A stretch of DNA of 64,000 nt from Teichococcus vastitatis (GTDB lineage Bacteria > Pseudomonadota > Alphaproteobacteria > Acetobacterales > Acetobacteraceae), in the NCBI RefSeq assembly GCF_003604215.1, contig NZ_QXGS01000004.1, positions 288,767-352,766 on the forward strand, written 5' to 3'. The notes under the pieces were generated by a model. The model was given only the letters and a program-made list of their open reading frames with translations. It searched no databases and was not told where the DNA came from. Made by a program: the position numbers and the translations under genes. Below are positions 9,302 through 18,177 of this stretch, piece by piece (the stretch's first letter is position 1; each line of letters begins with the position of its first letter).

Positions 9302-9949
9302 ATGACCCCGCCCCACCCCATCCTGAACCGCCGCTTGCCGACCCGCCGCACCCTGCTGGCCGCCGCCGCGCTGGCGCCCTGGGCCGCGCCCGCGGCGACG
9401 CGCGCGCAGGGCAGCGCGCCACTGCCGGACGCGCCGCCGCTGCCCGAGCGCTCCGCCGGGTCCGAGGATGCGCCGATGGTGGTCACGGAATACTTCTCCC
9501 TGACCTGCAATCATTGCGCCCATTTCCACCTGGAAACCTGGCCGCGGGTGCGCGAGGCGTTCGTGGACACCGGCCGCATCCGGCTGGTGTGGCGCGACTT
9601 CCCGCTCGACGAGCTGGCGCTGGAAGCGGCGCAGATCGCCCGCGCCCTGCCGGGGGATGCCTATGAGCCATTCATCCGCGCCCTGTTCGCCTCGCAGGAG
9701 CGCTGGGCCTTCGACCGCGACGCCGACAAGTTCGACGAGCTGGCCAAGCTGGCGGCGCTGGCCGGGATGCAGCGCTGGCAGGTGGAGGCGGCGCTGGAGA
9801 ATGACGACCTGCGGCGCGCCGTGCTGCGCAGCCGCCTGGAAGGCGAGCGGGAGCGCGGCGTGACGCGGACGCCGACCTTCTTCTTCGATGACCGCCGCGC
9901 GGCGGGCGCCCTGTCCTTCGAGCGCTTCGCCAGCTTCGTCAGCGGCTGA
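9302..9949 (+). CDS. DsbA-family thiol:disulfide protein
   Basis: 215 residues with an export signal containing twin arginines (LPTRRTLLAAAALAP), so it may be Tat-exported. The thioredoxin active site is Cys69-Asn-His-Cys72, and a cis-proline loop (RTPTFF) sits near the C-terminus. This is the DsbA/ScsC-like class that oxidises or isomerises periplasmic thiols. It begins 72 nt after the dehydrogenase operon and ends only 4 nt before the convergent BKACE gene. Confidence 0.9.
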   Translation: MTPPHPILNRRLPTRRTLLAAAALAPWAAPAATRAQGSAPLPDAPPLPERSAGSEDAPMVVTEYFSLTCNHCAHFHLETWPRVREAFVDTGRIRLVWRDFPLDELALEAAQIARALPGDAYEPFIRALFASQERWAFDRDADKFDELAKLAALAGMQRWQVEAALENDDLRRAVLRSRLEGERERGVTRTPTFFFDDRRAAGALSFERFASFVSG

Positions 9950-9953
9950 GGGA

Positions 9954-10880
9954 TCAGAAGCCGACCTTGTCGGCGCCCTTCAGCGACAGGATCTCGCGGG
10001 CTTCGTCGGGCGTCGCGATCTCCAGCCCCAGCCCCTCGATGATCTGCCGCGCCAGCCGCACCTGCTCCGCGTTGGATTCCGCGAACTTGCCCGGGCCGGC
10101 CCACAGCGAATCCTCCAGCCCGACGCGGACATTGCCGCCCATCGCCGCCGCCATCGCCGCGATCGGCAGCTGGTTGCGCCCGGCGCCGAGCACCGACCAC
10201 TGGTACTGGTCGCCGAACAGCCGGTCGGCGGTGCGCTTCATGTGCAGCACGTCCTCCGGATGCGCGCCGATGCCGCCCTGCAGCCCGAACACCGTCTGCA
10301 CAAAGAGCGGCGCCTTCACGATGCCCTGGTCCAGGAAGTACTTCAGGTTGTAGAGGTGCGCGGTGTCGTAGCACTCGAACTCGAAGCGCGTGTTGTTCTC
10401 GGCGCAAGTGGTCAGGATGTACTCGATATCCGCGAAGCTGTTGCGGAAGATGATGCCCTTGTCGGACAGGTATTCCTTTTCCCAGGGGTGCTGGAAATCC
10501 TTGAACCGGTTCAGCATGCCGAACAGGCCGAAATTCATGCTGCCCATGTTCAGGCTGGCGACCTCGGGCTTGTGCGTCGCCGCGGGGCGGACGCGCTCCT
10601 CGATGGTCATGGTGGGCGCGCCGCCGGTGGTGATGTTCAGCACCGCATCGGTGCGCTGCTTGATGACGCGCAGGAACGGCGTGAAGCCTTCGGGCGTCTG
10701 GTCCGGCCGGCCGTCCTGCGGGTTGCGCGCATGCAGGTGGACGATGGCGGCGCCGGCCTCCGCCGCGCCGATCGCCGCATCGGCGATCTGCTCCGCCGTG
10801 ACCGGCAGGTGCGGCGACATGCTGGGCGTGTGGATGGCGCCGGTGACGGCACAGGTGATGATGACCTTGCGCTTCGCCAT
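9954..10880 (-). CDS. BKACE-family beta-keto acid cleavage enzyme (DUF849)
   Basis: 308 residues of the BKACE family, which condense a beta-keto acid with acetyl-CoA to give acetoacetyl-CoA and a new carboxylate. Zinc-ligand His48 and His50 are visible in the HLHARNPQDG motif, and a glutamate-bearing GLEDSLW segment lies near residue 232. Known substrates include 3-keto-5-aminohexanoate and dehydrocarnitine. The next gene upstream is a carnitine-dehydrogenase-type enzyme 3 nt away, so a dehydrocarnitine-like beta-keto acid is the best inference. Confidence 0.92.
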   Translation of the reverse strand: MAKRKVIITCAVTGAIHTPSMSPHLPVTAEQIADAAIGAAEAGAAIVHLHARNPQDGRPDQTPEGFTPFLRVIKQRTDAVLNITTGGAPTMTIEERVRPAATHKPEVASLNMGSMNFGLFGMLNRFKDFQHPWEKEYLSDKGIIFRNSFADIEYILTTCAENNTRFEFECYDTAHLYNLKYFLDQGIVKAPLFVQTVFGLQGGIGAHPEDVLHMKRTADRLFGDQYQWSVLGAGRNQLPIAAMAAAMGGNVRVGLEDSLWAGPGKFAESNAEQVRLARQIIEGLGLEIATPDEAREILSLKGADKVGF

Positions 10881-10883
10881 GGT

Positions 10884-11810
10884 TCAGTTCTCCTCGTGTT
10901 GCGTCTTGTGCGCGCGCAGCGCGGCCAGGCGCCGGTCGCGCCAGCGCATCTTCGCCGCCGGGTCGGCCGCAGGCTGCCACGCCGCCATCAGCCGCGCCAC
11001 CGCCTCGGCCTCGTACACCGCCGGCGGCGCCGGGTCGGCGGCGAGCCGCTTGTAGAACCCCGTGTAGCGCGCGCAGTAATCCGGGATGCCGCCCGGCGCG
11101 TTCAGCTCGATGGTCTCGAACGGGCCCATGAAGCTCCAGCGCAGCCCCAGCCCGTCCTTCACCGTGTGGTCGAGGTCCTGCGGCGTGACGTATCCCTCCG
11201 TCACCAGCCGGAAGGCTTCCGCCAGCAGCGCGCCCTGCAGCCGGTTCAGCACGAAGCCCTCGATCTCCTTCAGCACGGCGACCGGCACCTGGCCGATGCC
11301 GGCATAGATCGCCCGCGCCCGCGCGATCACCTCGGGCGACGTCCAGGGCGCGCCGGACAGCTCCACCAGCGGGATCAGGTGCGGCGGGTTGACCGGATGC
11401 GCCACCAGGCAGCGCGCCCGCCCCGCCAGCCCCTCGGTGAAGGTGGAGGCGCGGATGGCGGAGGAGGAGGAAGCCAGGATCGCCTCCGGCGGCGCCAGCC
11501 GGTCCAGCTCGCCGAACAGCGCGATCTTGACCTCCAGCCGCTCGGGGCCGTTCTCCTGCACCAGGGCGACGCCCTGCACCGCATCGGCCAGGTCCGCCGC
11601 GGCACGGATGCGCGTGGCCGCCACCGCCGGGTCGTCGCACAGCCCCTGCGCCGCCAGGTCCTGCAGGCCCTCGGCGCAGAGCCGCACCGCGTCCCGCGCC
11701 ACGCTTCCGTCCGCGTCGTGCAGCGCCACCTCCCAGCCGGCGCGGGCGAAGATCATCGCCCAGGCGCGGCCGATCAGGCCGACGCCGATGATGGCCACCT
11801 TGTCGCTCAT
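10884..11810 (-). CDS. 3-hydroxyacyl-CoA / L-carnitine dehydrogenase-type oxidoreductase
   Basis: 308 residues from the ATG at 11810, where MSDKVAIIGVG starts the Rossmann fold; glycines are at 9, 11 and 14. The catalytic histidine lies in VAHPVNPPHLIPLVE, about residue 140. L-carnitine dehydrogenases of this length oxidise L-carnitine to 3-dehydrocarnitine with NAD+. The fused thioesterase domain found in some relatives is absent. It is placed between a BKACE gene and a Liv-type transporter, which fits uptake, oxidation and cleavage of a 3-hydroxy acid. Confidence 0.87.
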   Translation of the reverse strand: MSDKVAIIGVGLIGRAWAMIFARAGWEVALHDADGSVARDAVRLCAEGLQDLAAQGLCDDPAVAATRIRAAADLADAVQGVALVQENGPERLEVKIALFGELDRLAPPEAILASSSSAIRASTFTEGLAGRARCLVAHPVNPPHLIPLVELSGAPWTSPEVIARARAIYAGIGQVPVAVLKEIEGFVLNRLQGALLAEAFRLVTEGYVTPQDLDHTVKDGLGLRWSFMGPFETIELNAPGGIPDYCARYTGFYKRLAADPAPPAVYEAEAVARLMAAWQPAADPAAKMRWRDRRLAALRAHKTQHEEN

Positions 11811-11830
11811 GGCATCGCTTCCTTGCCGCG

Positions 11831-14341
11831 TCACAGCCACAGCACCTTGCGCCGCAGTTCCAGGTCCTCGCGCAGCAGCCGGCTCTCGCCCGTCCAGGTC
11901 ACCGCGCCGCGCTCCAGCGCCACGGTGCTGTCGGACAGCGCCAGGGCGAGGTCGAGGTTGTGGTCGACGATGATGATGGAGATCTCGCGCCGGAGCTTGT
12001 CGAAGGCCTCGAACAATTCCTCAGTCACGGCGGGGGACAGGCCCTCGAAGGGCTCGTCCAGCAGCAGAAGCCGCGTGTCGCCGGACAGCGCGCGCGCCAC
12101 CGCCACCATCTGCTGCTCGCCGCCCGACAGCGCGTCGGCCGGGGTGCGCCAGCGCTGCTTCAGCCGCGGGAACACCTCCAGCACCTTCTCCTCCTCCCAG
12201 TGGCTGCCGGCACCGGTGCGCCGCTTCAGCCGACCGAGCATCAGATTCTCGGCCACGCTCATCCCCGCGAACAGCCCGCGCCCCTGCGGCACGAAGCCGA
12301 CGCCGCGCTGCGCGATGCGGTCGGAGGCGAGGCCCGCCACCTGCTCCCCCGCCAACGTCATGCTGCCGGAGGCCGGGCGGGTGATGCCCATCACCGTCTT
12401 CAGCAGCGTGGATTTGCCGGCGCCGTTGCGGCCGAGCAGCGCCAGGATCTCGCCCTGCTTCACCGCCATGCTGACGCCCTGCAGGATGTGGCTCTTGCCG
12501 TAGAAGGTGTTGATGCCGTCGAGATTCAGCAGCTCGGTATCGACCACCGCGGATTCGCGCGCCCTGGCGGCGATGGCCGAGGTGCCGGAGCCGAGATAGA
12601 TCGCCTGCACCCGCGCATCGGACCGCGCATCCTCCACCGTGCCGTCCACCAGCACCTCGCCGTCATTCATCACCGTGACGCGGTCGGCCAGGGCGAAGAC
12701 GCGGTCAATGTCGTGCTCCACCAGCAGCACCGGGATGTCGGTGGAGACCCGCTTGATCAGCTCGCCGACGCGGGTCCGCTCGGCGGTGGCGAGGCCGGCC
12801 AGCGGCTCGTCCAGCAGCAGGATGCGCGGCTTGGTCGCCACCGCCACGGCCATGTCCACCAGCCGCTGCCCACCATAGGACAGCGCGCCGGCCTCGGCCT
12901 TCTCGATGCCGGCCAGGCCCATCCAGCGCAGCAGCACGTCGGTATCCTCCGCCATGTCGGGGTAGGACCGGGCGCTGCGCCACAGGCCGAACTTCGCCGG
13001 ATGCCGCGCCTGCACCGCGAGCCGCAGGTTCTCCGCGATCGACAGGCCGGGAAACAGGTTGGTGATCTGGAAGGAGCGGCCGATGCCGGCGCGGGTGATG
13101 CGCTCCGGCGAGAAGCCGGTGACGTCCTGCCCGTCCAGCACCACCCGGCCGTGATCCGGCGGAAACATGCCCGACAGCAGGTTGAAGGCGGAGGTCTTGC
13201 CGGCGCCATTCGGCCCGATCAGCGCGTGCAGGGTGCGGTCGGCCACGGCCAGGTCCGCCTTCTTCACCGCCTGGATGCGGCCGAAGCTTTTCCGCAGGTC
13301 CTCCGCCACCAGCACCGCGCCGGAGGCGGTGCCGGGGCGGACGAAGCGCGGCGGCACCGGCTCGGGCGTGACCGCGCGGCGCGCCGACATCGCCGCGTCC
13401 TCAACCTGCTTCTTCCGGAAGGGCTGCAGCAGCCGCTGGCCGACGCCGACCAGCCCGTCCGGCGAGAACACGATGAAGCCGACAAACAGCAGCCCGAAGA
13501 ACAGCAGCCAGTTCGGCGTGTAGATCGACAGGAACTCGCGGAACAGGATGTAGAACAGCGCGCCCAGGGCCGGACCGAGGAAGGAGCGCATGCCGCCGAT
13601 CACCACCATGGCCAGCAGCTCGCCCGAGAAGGCGATGGCCATCGGCTCGGCCGAGGCGAAGCGGTGGTTATAGGCCGACAGCACGCCGGCCAGCGCCGTG
13701 ACGCTGGCCGACAGCACATAGGCCAGCAGCTTGTAGCGGTTGGTGCTGTAGCCGACGAAGCGGGCGCGCTGCTCGTTCTCGCGGATCGCCACCAGCACCG
13801 TGCCGGCCGGCGCCTGATGGAAGCGCCACAGGCCGAGCAGCACGCCGAGCCCGACCAGCGCCGCGACGATGTAGTAGGTGCCGGCATCGGCCAGCGCCTC
13901 GTAGCGGGTGATGCCGCCGAAGCCGTTCTCGCCGCCGGTCAGCGACGTCCAGCGATACGCCACGGTGAACAGCATGGCGGTCAGCGCCAGCGTCAGCAGC
14001 GAGAAATACACGCCGCGCCGCCGCAGGATCAGCGAGCCAGCCGCGGCCGAGAGCGCGATGACCACCAGCAGCGCGCCGATCGCCGGCAGCACCATGTCGC
14101 CGGGAAAGAAGGCGCGCTGGATGATGCCGGTGGCGTAGGCGCCGATGCCGAACCAGGCACCGTGGCCGAAGGAGACGAGGCCGGTATGCCCGACCAGGAT
14201 GTTCAGCCCCATCACCGCGATGGCGTAGATCACCACGTCGGTGGCCGACAGCATGGTCAGGCCGAGGGCGGGCAGGATGAAGGGCAGGATGACCAGCGCG
14301 GCGAGCGCGATCAGCAGGGGACGGAGGTCGCGGAGATTCAT
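11831..14341 (-). CDS. Fused LivM permease - LivG ATPase - LivF ATPase
   Basis: One uninterrupted 836-residue reading frame carries three normally separate parts of a branched-chain-amino-acid-type importer. Residues 1 to about 320 are a LivM-like permease (many helices, GLVSFGHGAWFGIGAYATG). From about 345 to 580 is a LivG-like ATPase (Walker A GPNGAGKTS near 375, signature-like LSYGGQRL near 485). From about 600 to 836 is a LivF-like ATPase (GRNGAGKST near 636, LSGGEQQMV near 740, LLLDEPFEGLSP). The linkers are Arg/Pro/Ala-rich. The ATG at 14341 is 5 nt from the LivH stop. Internal starts (an MSARR near residue 317) cannot be excluded. Confidence 0.88.
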   Translation of the reverse strand: MNLRDLRPLLIALAALVILPFILPALGLTMLSATDVVIYAIAVMGLNILVGHTGLVSFGHGAWFGIGAYATGIIQRAFFPGDMVLPAIGALLVVIALSAAAGSLILRRRGVYFSLLTLALTAMLFTVAYRWTSLTGGENGFGGITRYEALADAGTYYIVAALVGLGVLLGLWRFHQAPAGTVLVAIRENEQRARFVGYSTNRYKLLAYVLSASVTALAGVLSAYNHRFASAEPMAIAFSGELLAMVVIGGMRSFLGPALGALFYILFREFLSIYTPNWLLFFGLLFVGFIVFSPDGLVGVGQRLLQPFRKKQVEDAAMSARRAVTPEPVPPRFVRPGTASGAVLVAEDLRKSFGRIQAVKKADLAVADRTLHALIGPNGAGKTSAFNLLSGMFPPDHGRVVLDGQDVTGFSPERITRAGIGRSFQITNLFPGLSIAENLRLAVQARHPAKFGLWRSARSYPDMAEDTDVLLRWMGLAGIEKAEAGALSYGGQRLVDMAVAVATKPRILLLDEPLAGLATAERTRVGELIKRVSTDIPVLLVEHDIDRVFALADRVTVMNDGEVLVDGTVEDARSDARVQAIYLGSGTSAIAARARESAVVDTELLNLDGINTFYGKSHILQGVSMAVKQGEILALLGRNGAGKSTLLKTVMGITRPASGSMTLAGEQVAGLASDRIAQRGVGFVPQGRGLFAGMSVAENLMLGRLKRRTGAGSHWEEEKVLEVFPRLKQRWRTPADALSGGEQQMVAVARALSGDTRLLLLDEPFEGLSPAVTEELFEAFDKLRREISIIIVDHNLDLALALSDSTVALERGAVTWTGESRLLREDLELRRKVLWL

Positions 14342-14346
14342 GATGC

Positions 14347-15228
14347 TCACTCGAACTTCGCGATGCGTTCGCCGAACAGGCCGCGCGGGCGCAGCAGCAG
14401 GACGAGCAGCATGAGGAGATAGACGGACGCCTCGGTGGCGGGCGGGAAGTAGAAGGCGGCGATGCCGCGCACCACGCCCACGATCAGCGCCGCCAGCACC
14501 ACGCCCCAGAAGGAGCCGAGGCCGCCGATCACGACGACCACGAAGGCGAAGGTCAGGATCTCGGCGCCCATGGCCGGGTGCACGCCGGTCACCGGCGCCA
14601 ACATCACGCCGGCCAGCGCGGCGAGGCCGACGGCGATCGCCACCACCGCCGACATGTAGGGCCTGAGCGAGATGCCGAGCGCGCCCACCATGTCCGGGTT
14701 CTGCACCCCGGCGCGCACCACGCGGCCGAAATGCGTCCGCTGCAGCAGGAACCACAGCCCGGCGACGCACAGCACCGCGACGCCCAGGATCATCAGCCGG
14801 TAGAAGGAGAAGATGAACTCGCCCATCATCACCTGGCCTGCGAGCATCCGCGGAATGGCGAAAGGCAGCGGCGGCGCGCCAAACACCATGCGCAGCGTCT
14901 GCTCCGCCACCATGGCGAGGCCGAAGGTCAGCAGCAGCGACAGGATCGGGTCGGCGCGGTAGAAGCGGCGCAGCAGGAAGCGCTCGATCAGCAGGCCGAG
15001 GATGGCGACCAGCACGGGGGCGGCCACGAAGGCGCCGCCGAAGCCGATATGCGGTGCCAGCGCCACCGCCAGGTAGGCGCCGATGGCGTAGAAGGCGCCG
15101 TGCGCCAGGTTGACGATGCCGCCCAGGCTGAAGATCAGCGACAGCCCCAGCGCAATCAGCAGGTAATAGGCGCCGATCAGCAGTCCGTTGAGGATCTGCT
15201 CCAGCAGAAACACGATTTCCAACTTCAT
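14347..15228 (-). CDS. Branched-chain amino acid-type ABC permease, LivH-like
   Basis: 293 residues, almost entirely membrane helices, with the LivH hallmark GIVNLAHGAFYAIGAYLA at about residues 35-52 and a conserved GLGSFWG loop near the end. It would pair with the LivM part of the fused downstream protein. The gene sits between the binding protein upstream and the fusion gene downstream, all on the minus strand. Confidence 0.94.
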   Translation of the reverse strand: MKLEIVFLLEQILNGLLIGAYYLLIALGLSLIFSLGGIVNLAHGAFYAIGAYLAVALAPHIGFGGAFVAAPVLVAILGLLIERFLLRRFYRADPILSLLLTFGLAMVAEQTLRMVFGAPPLPFAIPRMLAGQVMMGEFIFSFYRLMILGVAVLCVAGLWFLLQRTHFGRVVRAGVQNPDMVGALGISLRPYMSAVVAIAVGLAALAGVMLAPVTGVHPAMGAEILTFAFVVVVIGGLGSFWGVVLAALIVGVVRGIAAFYFPPATEASVYLLMLLVLLLRPRGLFGERIAKFE

Positions 15229-15285
15229 CTCTCCTGCGACGCGGAGGAAGCGGACCGGACGGCGCCGGCCCGCATGGTCAGTTCC

Positions 15286-16530
15286 TCAGCTCGGGAAGGT
15301 GCAGCTTGCTTCCTCGGGCGTGGAGGCGATGGCCTCCAGCGGCTCGCCCTCGCCCGGAATGCCGGCCGAGGAGGTGAAGATGTCGTAGCGGTCCTTCTGC
15401 TCGGCGGGCGGCAGGGCGGTGATCGCGTACATCTCGGTCATGATCTGGTGGTCGCGGGCGCGGAAGTAGCTTTCGCGGTCCTTCTGCACGTTGAACTTGG
15501 CGCCCTTCTCCAGGTGCTGCATCACCTGCACGGCGTCCACGCTCTTCAGCTCGTTCATCGATTGCGCGATGATCTTGACGGCGTTGTAGTCGCCCCAGGC
15601 CTGGTTCTCCGGCGGGCGGCCGAAGCGGCCGCGGAAATCGGCGGTGAACTTCTTCGCCGCCGGGTTCTCCAGCCGGTGGTGCCACATGGTGGGCCAGGTG
15701 CCGAGGAAATTGCCCGAGCCGGCGCCCCAGGCCAGCGCCGTGTCGAAGCCGAAGCCGGCCACCGGGAAGCGCAGCCCGTATTCCGTGTACTGCTTCAGGA
15801 AGTTGGTGATCTGCGCGCCGGCGAGGTTGGCCACGATGACGTCGGGCCGCGCCTGCCGCAGCTTCAGCAGGAAGGGCGAGAAATCGGTCAGGTCGGTCGG
15901 GATCAGGTCCTCGCTCGCGATGCTGCCGCCATTCTCGGTGATGAACTTGCGCGCCACCTTCAGCAGGTCGTGACCGAAGGCGTAGTCGGCGGTCAGGGCA
16001 TAGGCCTTCTTGCCCTTGATCAGCCCCTTCTCCACCAGAGCGCGGCCCACCGCCTTCACATACATCGAGTTCTGGCCCTCGATGTGGAACATCATCTTGC
16101 GGCAGTCGCTGCCGCGCAGTGCGTCGGAATTGGCTCCGGTGTTGATGAACAGGGCCTTCTCGCGCTGCACCACCTGGCCGATCGCCAGCGCCGAGGCCGA
16201 GTTGATCTCGCCCACGATGCAGGCGACCTTGTCGCGCTGGATGTAGCGCTCCGCCTTGGCCGAGGCGGTTTGCGGGTTGACGCTGTCCTCGAACAGCATC
16301 TCCAGCTTGCGGCCGTTGATGCCGCCGGCGGCGTTGATCTCGTCCGCCGCCAGCTGCGCCGCCTGCACGGCGAACTCGCCGAGCGGGCCAAGGAAGCCGG
16401 TGCGCGGCGTCAGATGGCCAATGCGGAGCGCGTCCGACTGGCCGTAGGAAATGGCGGGGGTGGCGAGCAGTGCGGCGGCGCCCAGCAATCCGGCCCGGCG
16501 CGTGAAACGCGGTGCTTCGGTCATTCTCAT
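15286..16530 (-). CDS. ABC transporter substrate-binding protein, LivJ-like
   Basis: 414 residues. The signal sequence has twin arginines (RFTRRAGLLGAAALL) and is cleaved around residue 30, so Tat export is possible. The mature part starts RIGHLTPRTGFLGPLG and contains AADEINAAGGINGRKLE, the classic type-I periplasmic binding fold. It is the first gene of the Liv/BKACE operon, facing a divergent GntR gene across about 96 bp. The ligand is unknown; the neighbours suggest a carnitine- or beta-hydroxy-acid-like compound. Confidence 0.93.
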   Translation of the reverse strand: MRMTEAPRFTRRAGLLGAAALLATPAISYGQSDALRIGHLTPRTGFLGPLGEFAVQAAQLAADEINAAGGINGRKLEMLFEDSVNPQTASAKAERYIQRDKVACIVGEINSASALAIGQVVQREKALFINTGANSDALRGSDCRKMMFHIEGQNSMYVKAVGRALVEKGLIKGKKAYALTADYAFGHDLLKVARKFITENGGSIASEDLIPTDLTDFSPFLLKLRQARPDVIVANLAGAQITNFLKQYTEYGLRFPVAGFGFDTALAWGAGSGNFLGTWPTMWHHRLENPAAKKFTADFRGRFGRPPENQAWGDYNAVKIIAQSMNELKSVDAVQVMQHLEKGAKFNVQKDRESYFRARDHQIMTEMYAITALPPAEQKDRYDIFTSSAGIPGEGEPLEAIASTPEEASCTFPS

Positions 16531-16572
16531 GGTTCCTTCCCTCGGCCGGCTTGTTTTCGCCCTTGCCGTGAT

Positions 16573-16584
16573 CTGTGATCACAG
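16573..16584. promoter_or_regulatory. Candidate GntR operator, perfect 12-bp palindrome
   Basis: CTGTGATCACAG is a perfect palindrome in the short divergent region between the LivJ-like gene and the GntR/FCD regulator. FCD-type GntR proteins bind short palindromes in such positions. The site would let the regulator control both directions. Assignment is positional. Confidence 0.55.
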
Positions 16585-16626
16585 TCAGGCTTGCCCAACC
16601 GTGCGGGATTGTCCAGAGGCGAATGC

Positions 16627-17325
16627 GTGAACGATGCCATCACCACCCTGCCCCTGCTGGAACGCCGCACCCTGGCGGAGTCGGCCTACGCCCATCTGCG
16701 GGAGCTGCTGGTGTCCGGCCGCGTCGCGCCGGGGGAGCGCCTGTCGCTGCGCGACCTGTCGGAAGCGCTCGGCGTGTCGGTGATGCCGGTGCGGGAAGCC
16801 GTCAGCCGCCTGATCGCCGACCGCGCGCTGGAGGTGGCGCCCAACCGCGCCGTGCGCGTGCCGGTGATGACGCGCGCACAGTTCCGCGAGCTGGCCCAGG
16901 TGCGCGCCGGGATCGAGGGCTGGGCCGCGTCGCTCGCCGCCACCACGCGCAGCCCGGCGCAGCTCGACGGCATCGCTGCGGCGGAGGCGGCGATGCGCAA
17001 GGCGCGGGCCTCTGCCGACCCCAGCATCGCGGTGGCGCTGAACCGTGACTTCCACTTCGCCATCTACCGCGCCGCCGCGCTGCCGACCCTGCTAGAGGTG
17101 ATCGGCGGGCTGTGGCTGAAGGCCGGGCCGGTGATCAACCTGGATCTGCGGCATTCCAACGATCGGCTGTCCGCCGGCCATGCGCTGCGCTGCCACGCCG
17201 CGGCCCTCGCCGCGATTCGCGACGGCAGGCCGGAGGCCGCGCGCAACGCCGTGGCCGAGGACATCACGCGGGCGGCCGACTTCATCATCGAGAAGGGCGG
17301 GCTGCCGGAGGCGCCGGCAGGCTAA
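16627..17325 (+). CDS. GntR-family regulator with FCD ligand domain
   Basis: 232 residues from a GTG at 16627, which has a GAGG about 8 nt upstream; the frame also opens at a TTG 12 codons earlier. The winged helix is at about 15-75 (LRDLSEALGVSVMPVREAVSRL), followed by an all-helical FCD domain that senses small carboxylates. It is divergent from the Liv/BKACE operon and 41 nt upstream of an SDR gene on its own strand, so it likely governs this whole catabolic unit. Confidence 0.93.
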   Translation: MNDAITTLPLLERRTLAESAYAHLRELLVSGRVAPGERLSLRDLSEALGVSVMPVREAVSRLIADRALEVAPNRAVRVPVMTRAQFRELAQVRAGIEGWAASLAATTRSPAQLDGIAAAEAAMRKARASADPSIAVALNRDFHFAIYRAAALPTLLEVIGGLWLKAGPVINLDLRHSNDRLSAGHALRCHAAALAAIRDGRPEAARNAVAEDITRAADFIIEKGGLPEAPAG

Positions 17326-17366
17326 GCCGCCGGCCACGCCCGCGCAACATCAGGGAGGAACAAACC

Positions 17367-18134
17367 ATGGATCTGCAATTGCGCGGCACGAAGGTGCTGG
17401 TCACCGCGGGCGCCAACGGCATCGGCCGCGCCGTGGTCGAGGCCTTCGCCGCCGAGGGCGCGGAGGTCTTCACCTGCGACCTGGACGAGGCGGGGCTGGC
17501 CAGCCTGCCCACCGGCATCGGCCATTGCCGCGCCGATGTGGCCAGCCGCGCCGATGTGGCCGCGCTGTTCGATCAGGCCATCGCGCGGCTCGGTGGCCTT
17601 GACGTGCTGGTCAACAATGCCGGCATCGCCGGACCGACCGGCCGCGTGGAGGAGATCAACCCGGAGGATTGGGACCGCTGCGTCGAGGTCTGCCTGACCT
17701 CGCAGTTCAACTGCGCCCGGCTGGCCATCCCCCACCTCCGGAAATCGGCCAATCCCAGCATCACCAACCTGTCCTCGGCCGCCGGCAAGTTTGGCTTCGC
17801 GCTGCGCGCACCCTACGCGGCGGCGAAATGGGGGGTGATCGGCTTCACCAAGTCGCTGGCCATCGAGCTCGGCGATGACGGCATCCGCGTCAACGCCATC
17901 CTGCCCGGGCTGGTCGCCGGTGACCGCCAGCGCCGCGTGCTGGAGGCCAAGGCGCAGCAGCGCGGCGTCGCCTTCGCCGAGATGGAGCGCCTGGCCTTTT
18001 CCTTCACCTCGATCAAGGACTACGTCACGCCGCAGCAATTGGCGGACCAGATCCTATTCCTGGCCTCGCCGCGCGGCCGCACCATCTCCGGCCAGGCGAT
18101 CAGCGTGGATGGCGACACGCGCATGCTGTCGTGA
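17367..18134 (+). CDS. Short-chain dehydrogenase/reductase
   Basis: 255-residue classical SDR. The cofactor turn is TAGANGIGRA (near residue 14), NNAG is near residue 86, and the catalytic Ser lies in LSSAAG with YAAAK as the Tyr-x3-Lys pair. A strong AGGGAGGAA site precedes the ATG. It lies directly behind the GntR gene and opposite the carnitine-like operon, so it may oxidise the same substrate or an intermediate. The substrate is unassigned. Confidence 0.92.
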   Translation: MDLQLRGTKVLVTAGANGIGRAVVEAFAAEGAEVFTCDLDEAGLASLPTGIGHCRADVASRADVAALFDQAIARLGGLDVLVNNAGIAGPTGRVEEINPEDWDRCVEVCLTSQFNCARLAIPHLRKSANPSITNLSSAAGKFGFALRAPYAAAKWGVIGFTKSLAIELGDDGIRVNAILPGLVAGDRQRRVLEAKAQQRGVAFAEMERLAFSFTSIKDYVTPQQLADQILFLASPRGRTISGQAISVDGDTRMLS

Positions 18135-18140
18135 CCGGCG

Positions 18141-18169
18141 GCGGGAGGGAGCCGCAAGCCCCCTCCCGC
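18141..18169. terminator. Hairpin between convergent SDR and transglutaminase genes
   Basis: GCGGGAGGG pairs with CCCTCCCGC across an 11-nt loop, 6 nt after the SDR stop and 8 nt before the stop of the convergent gene. No uridine run follows on either strand. A shared weak terminator is the likely role. Confidence 0.45.
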
Positions 18170-18177
18170 ACCATCGC

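Noticed and set aside
11960-14422. An 820-codon plus-strand frame opposite the Liv fusion gene
   Set aside because: Low-complexity His/Gln/Arg/Gly composition typical of antisense frames in GC-rich DNA; the minus strand has complete ABC motifs.
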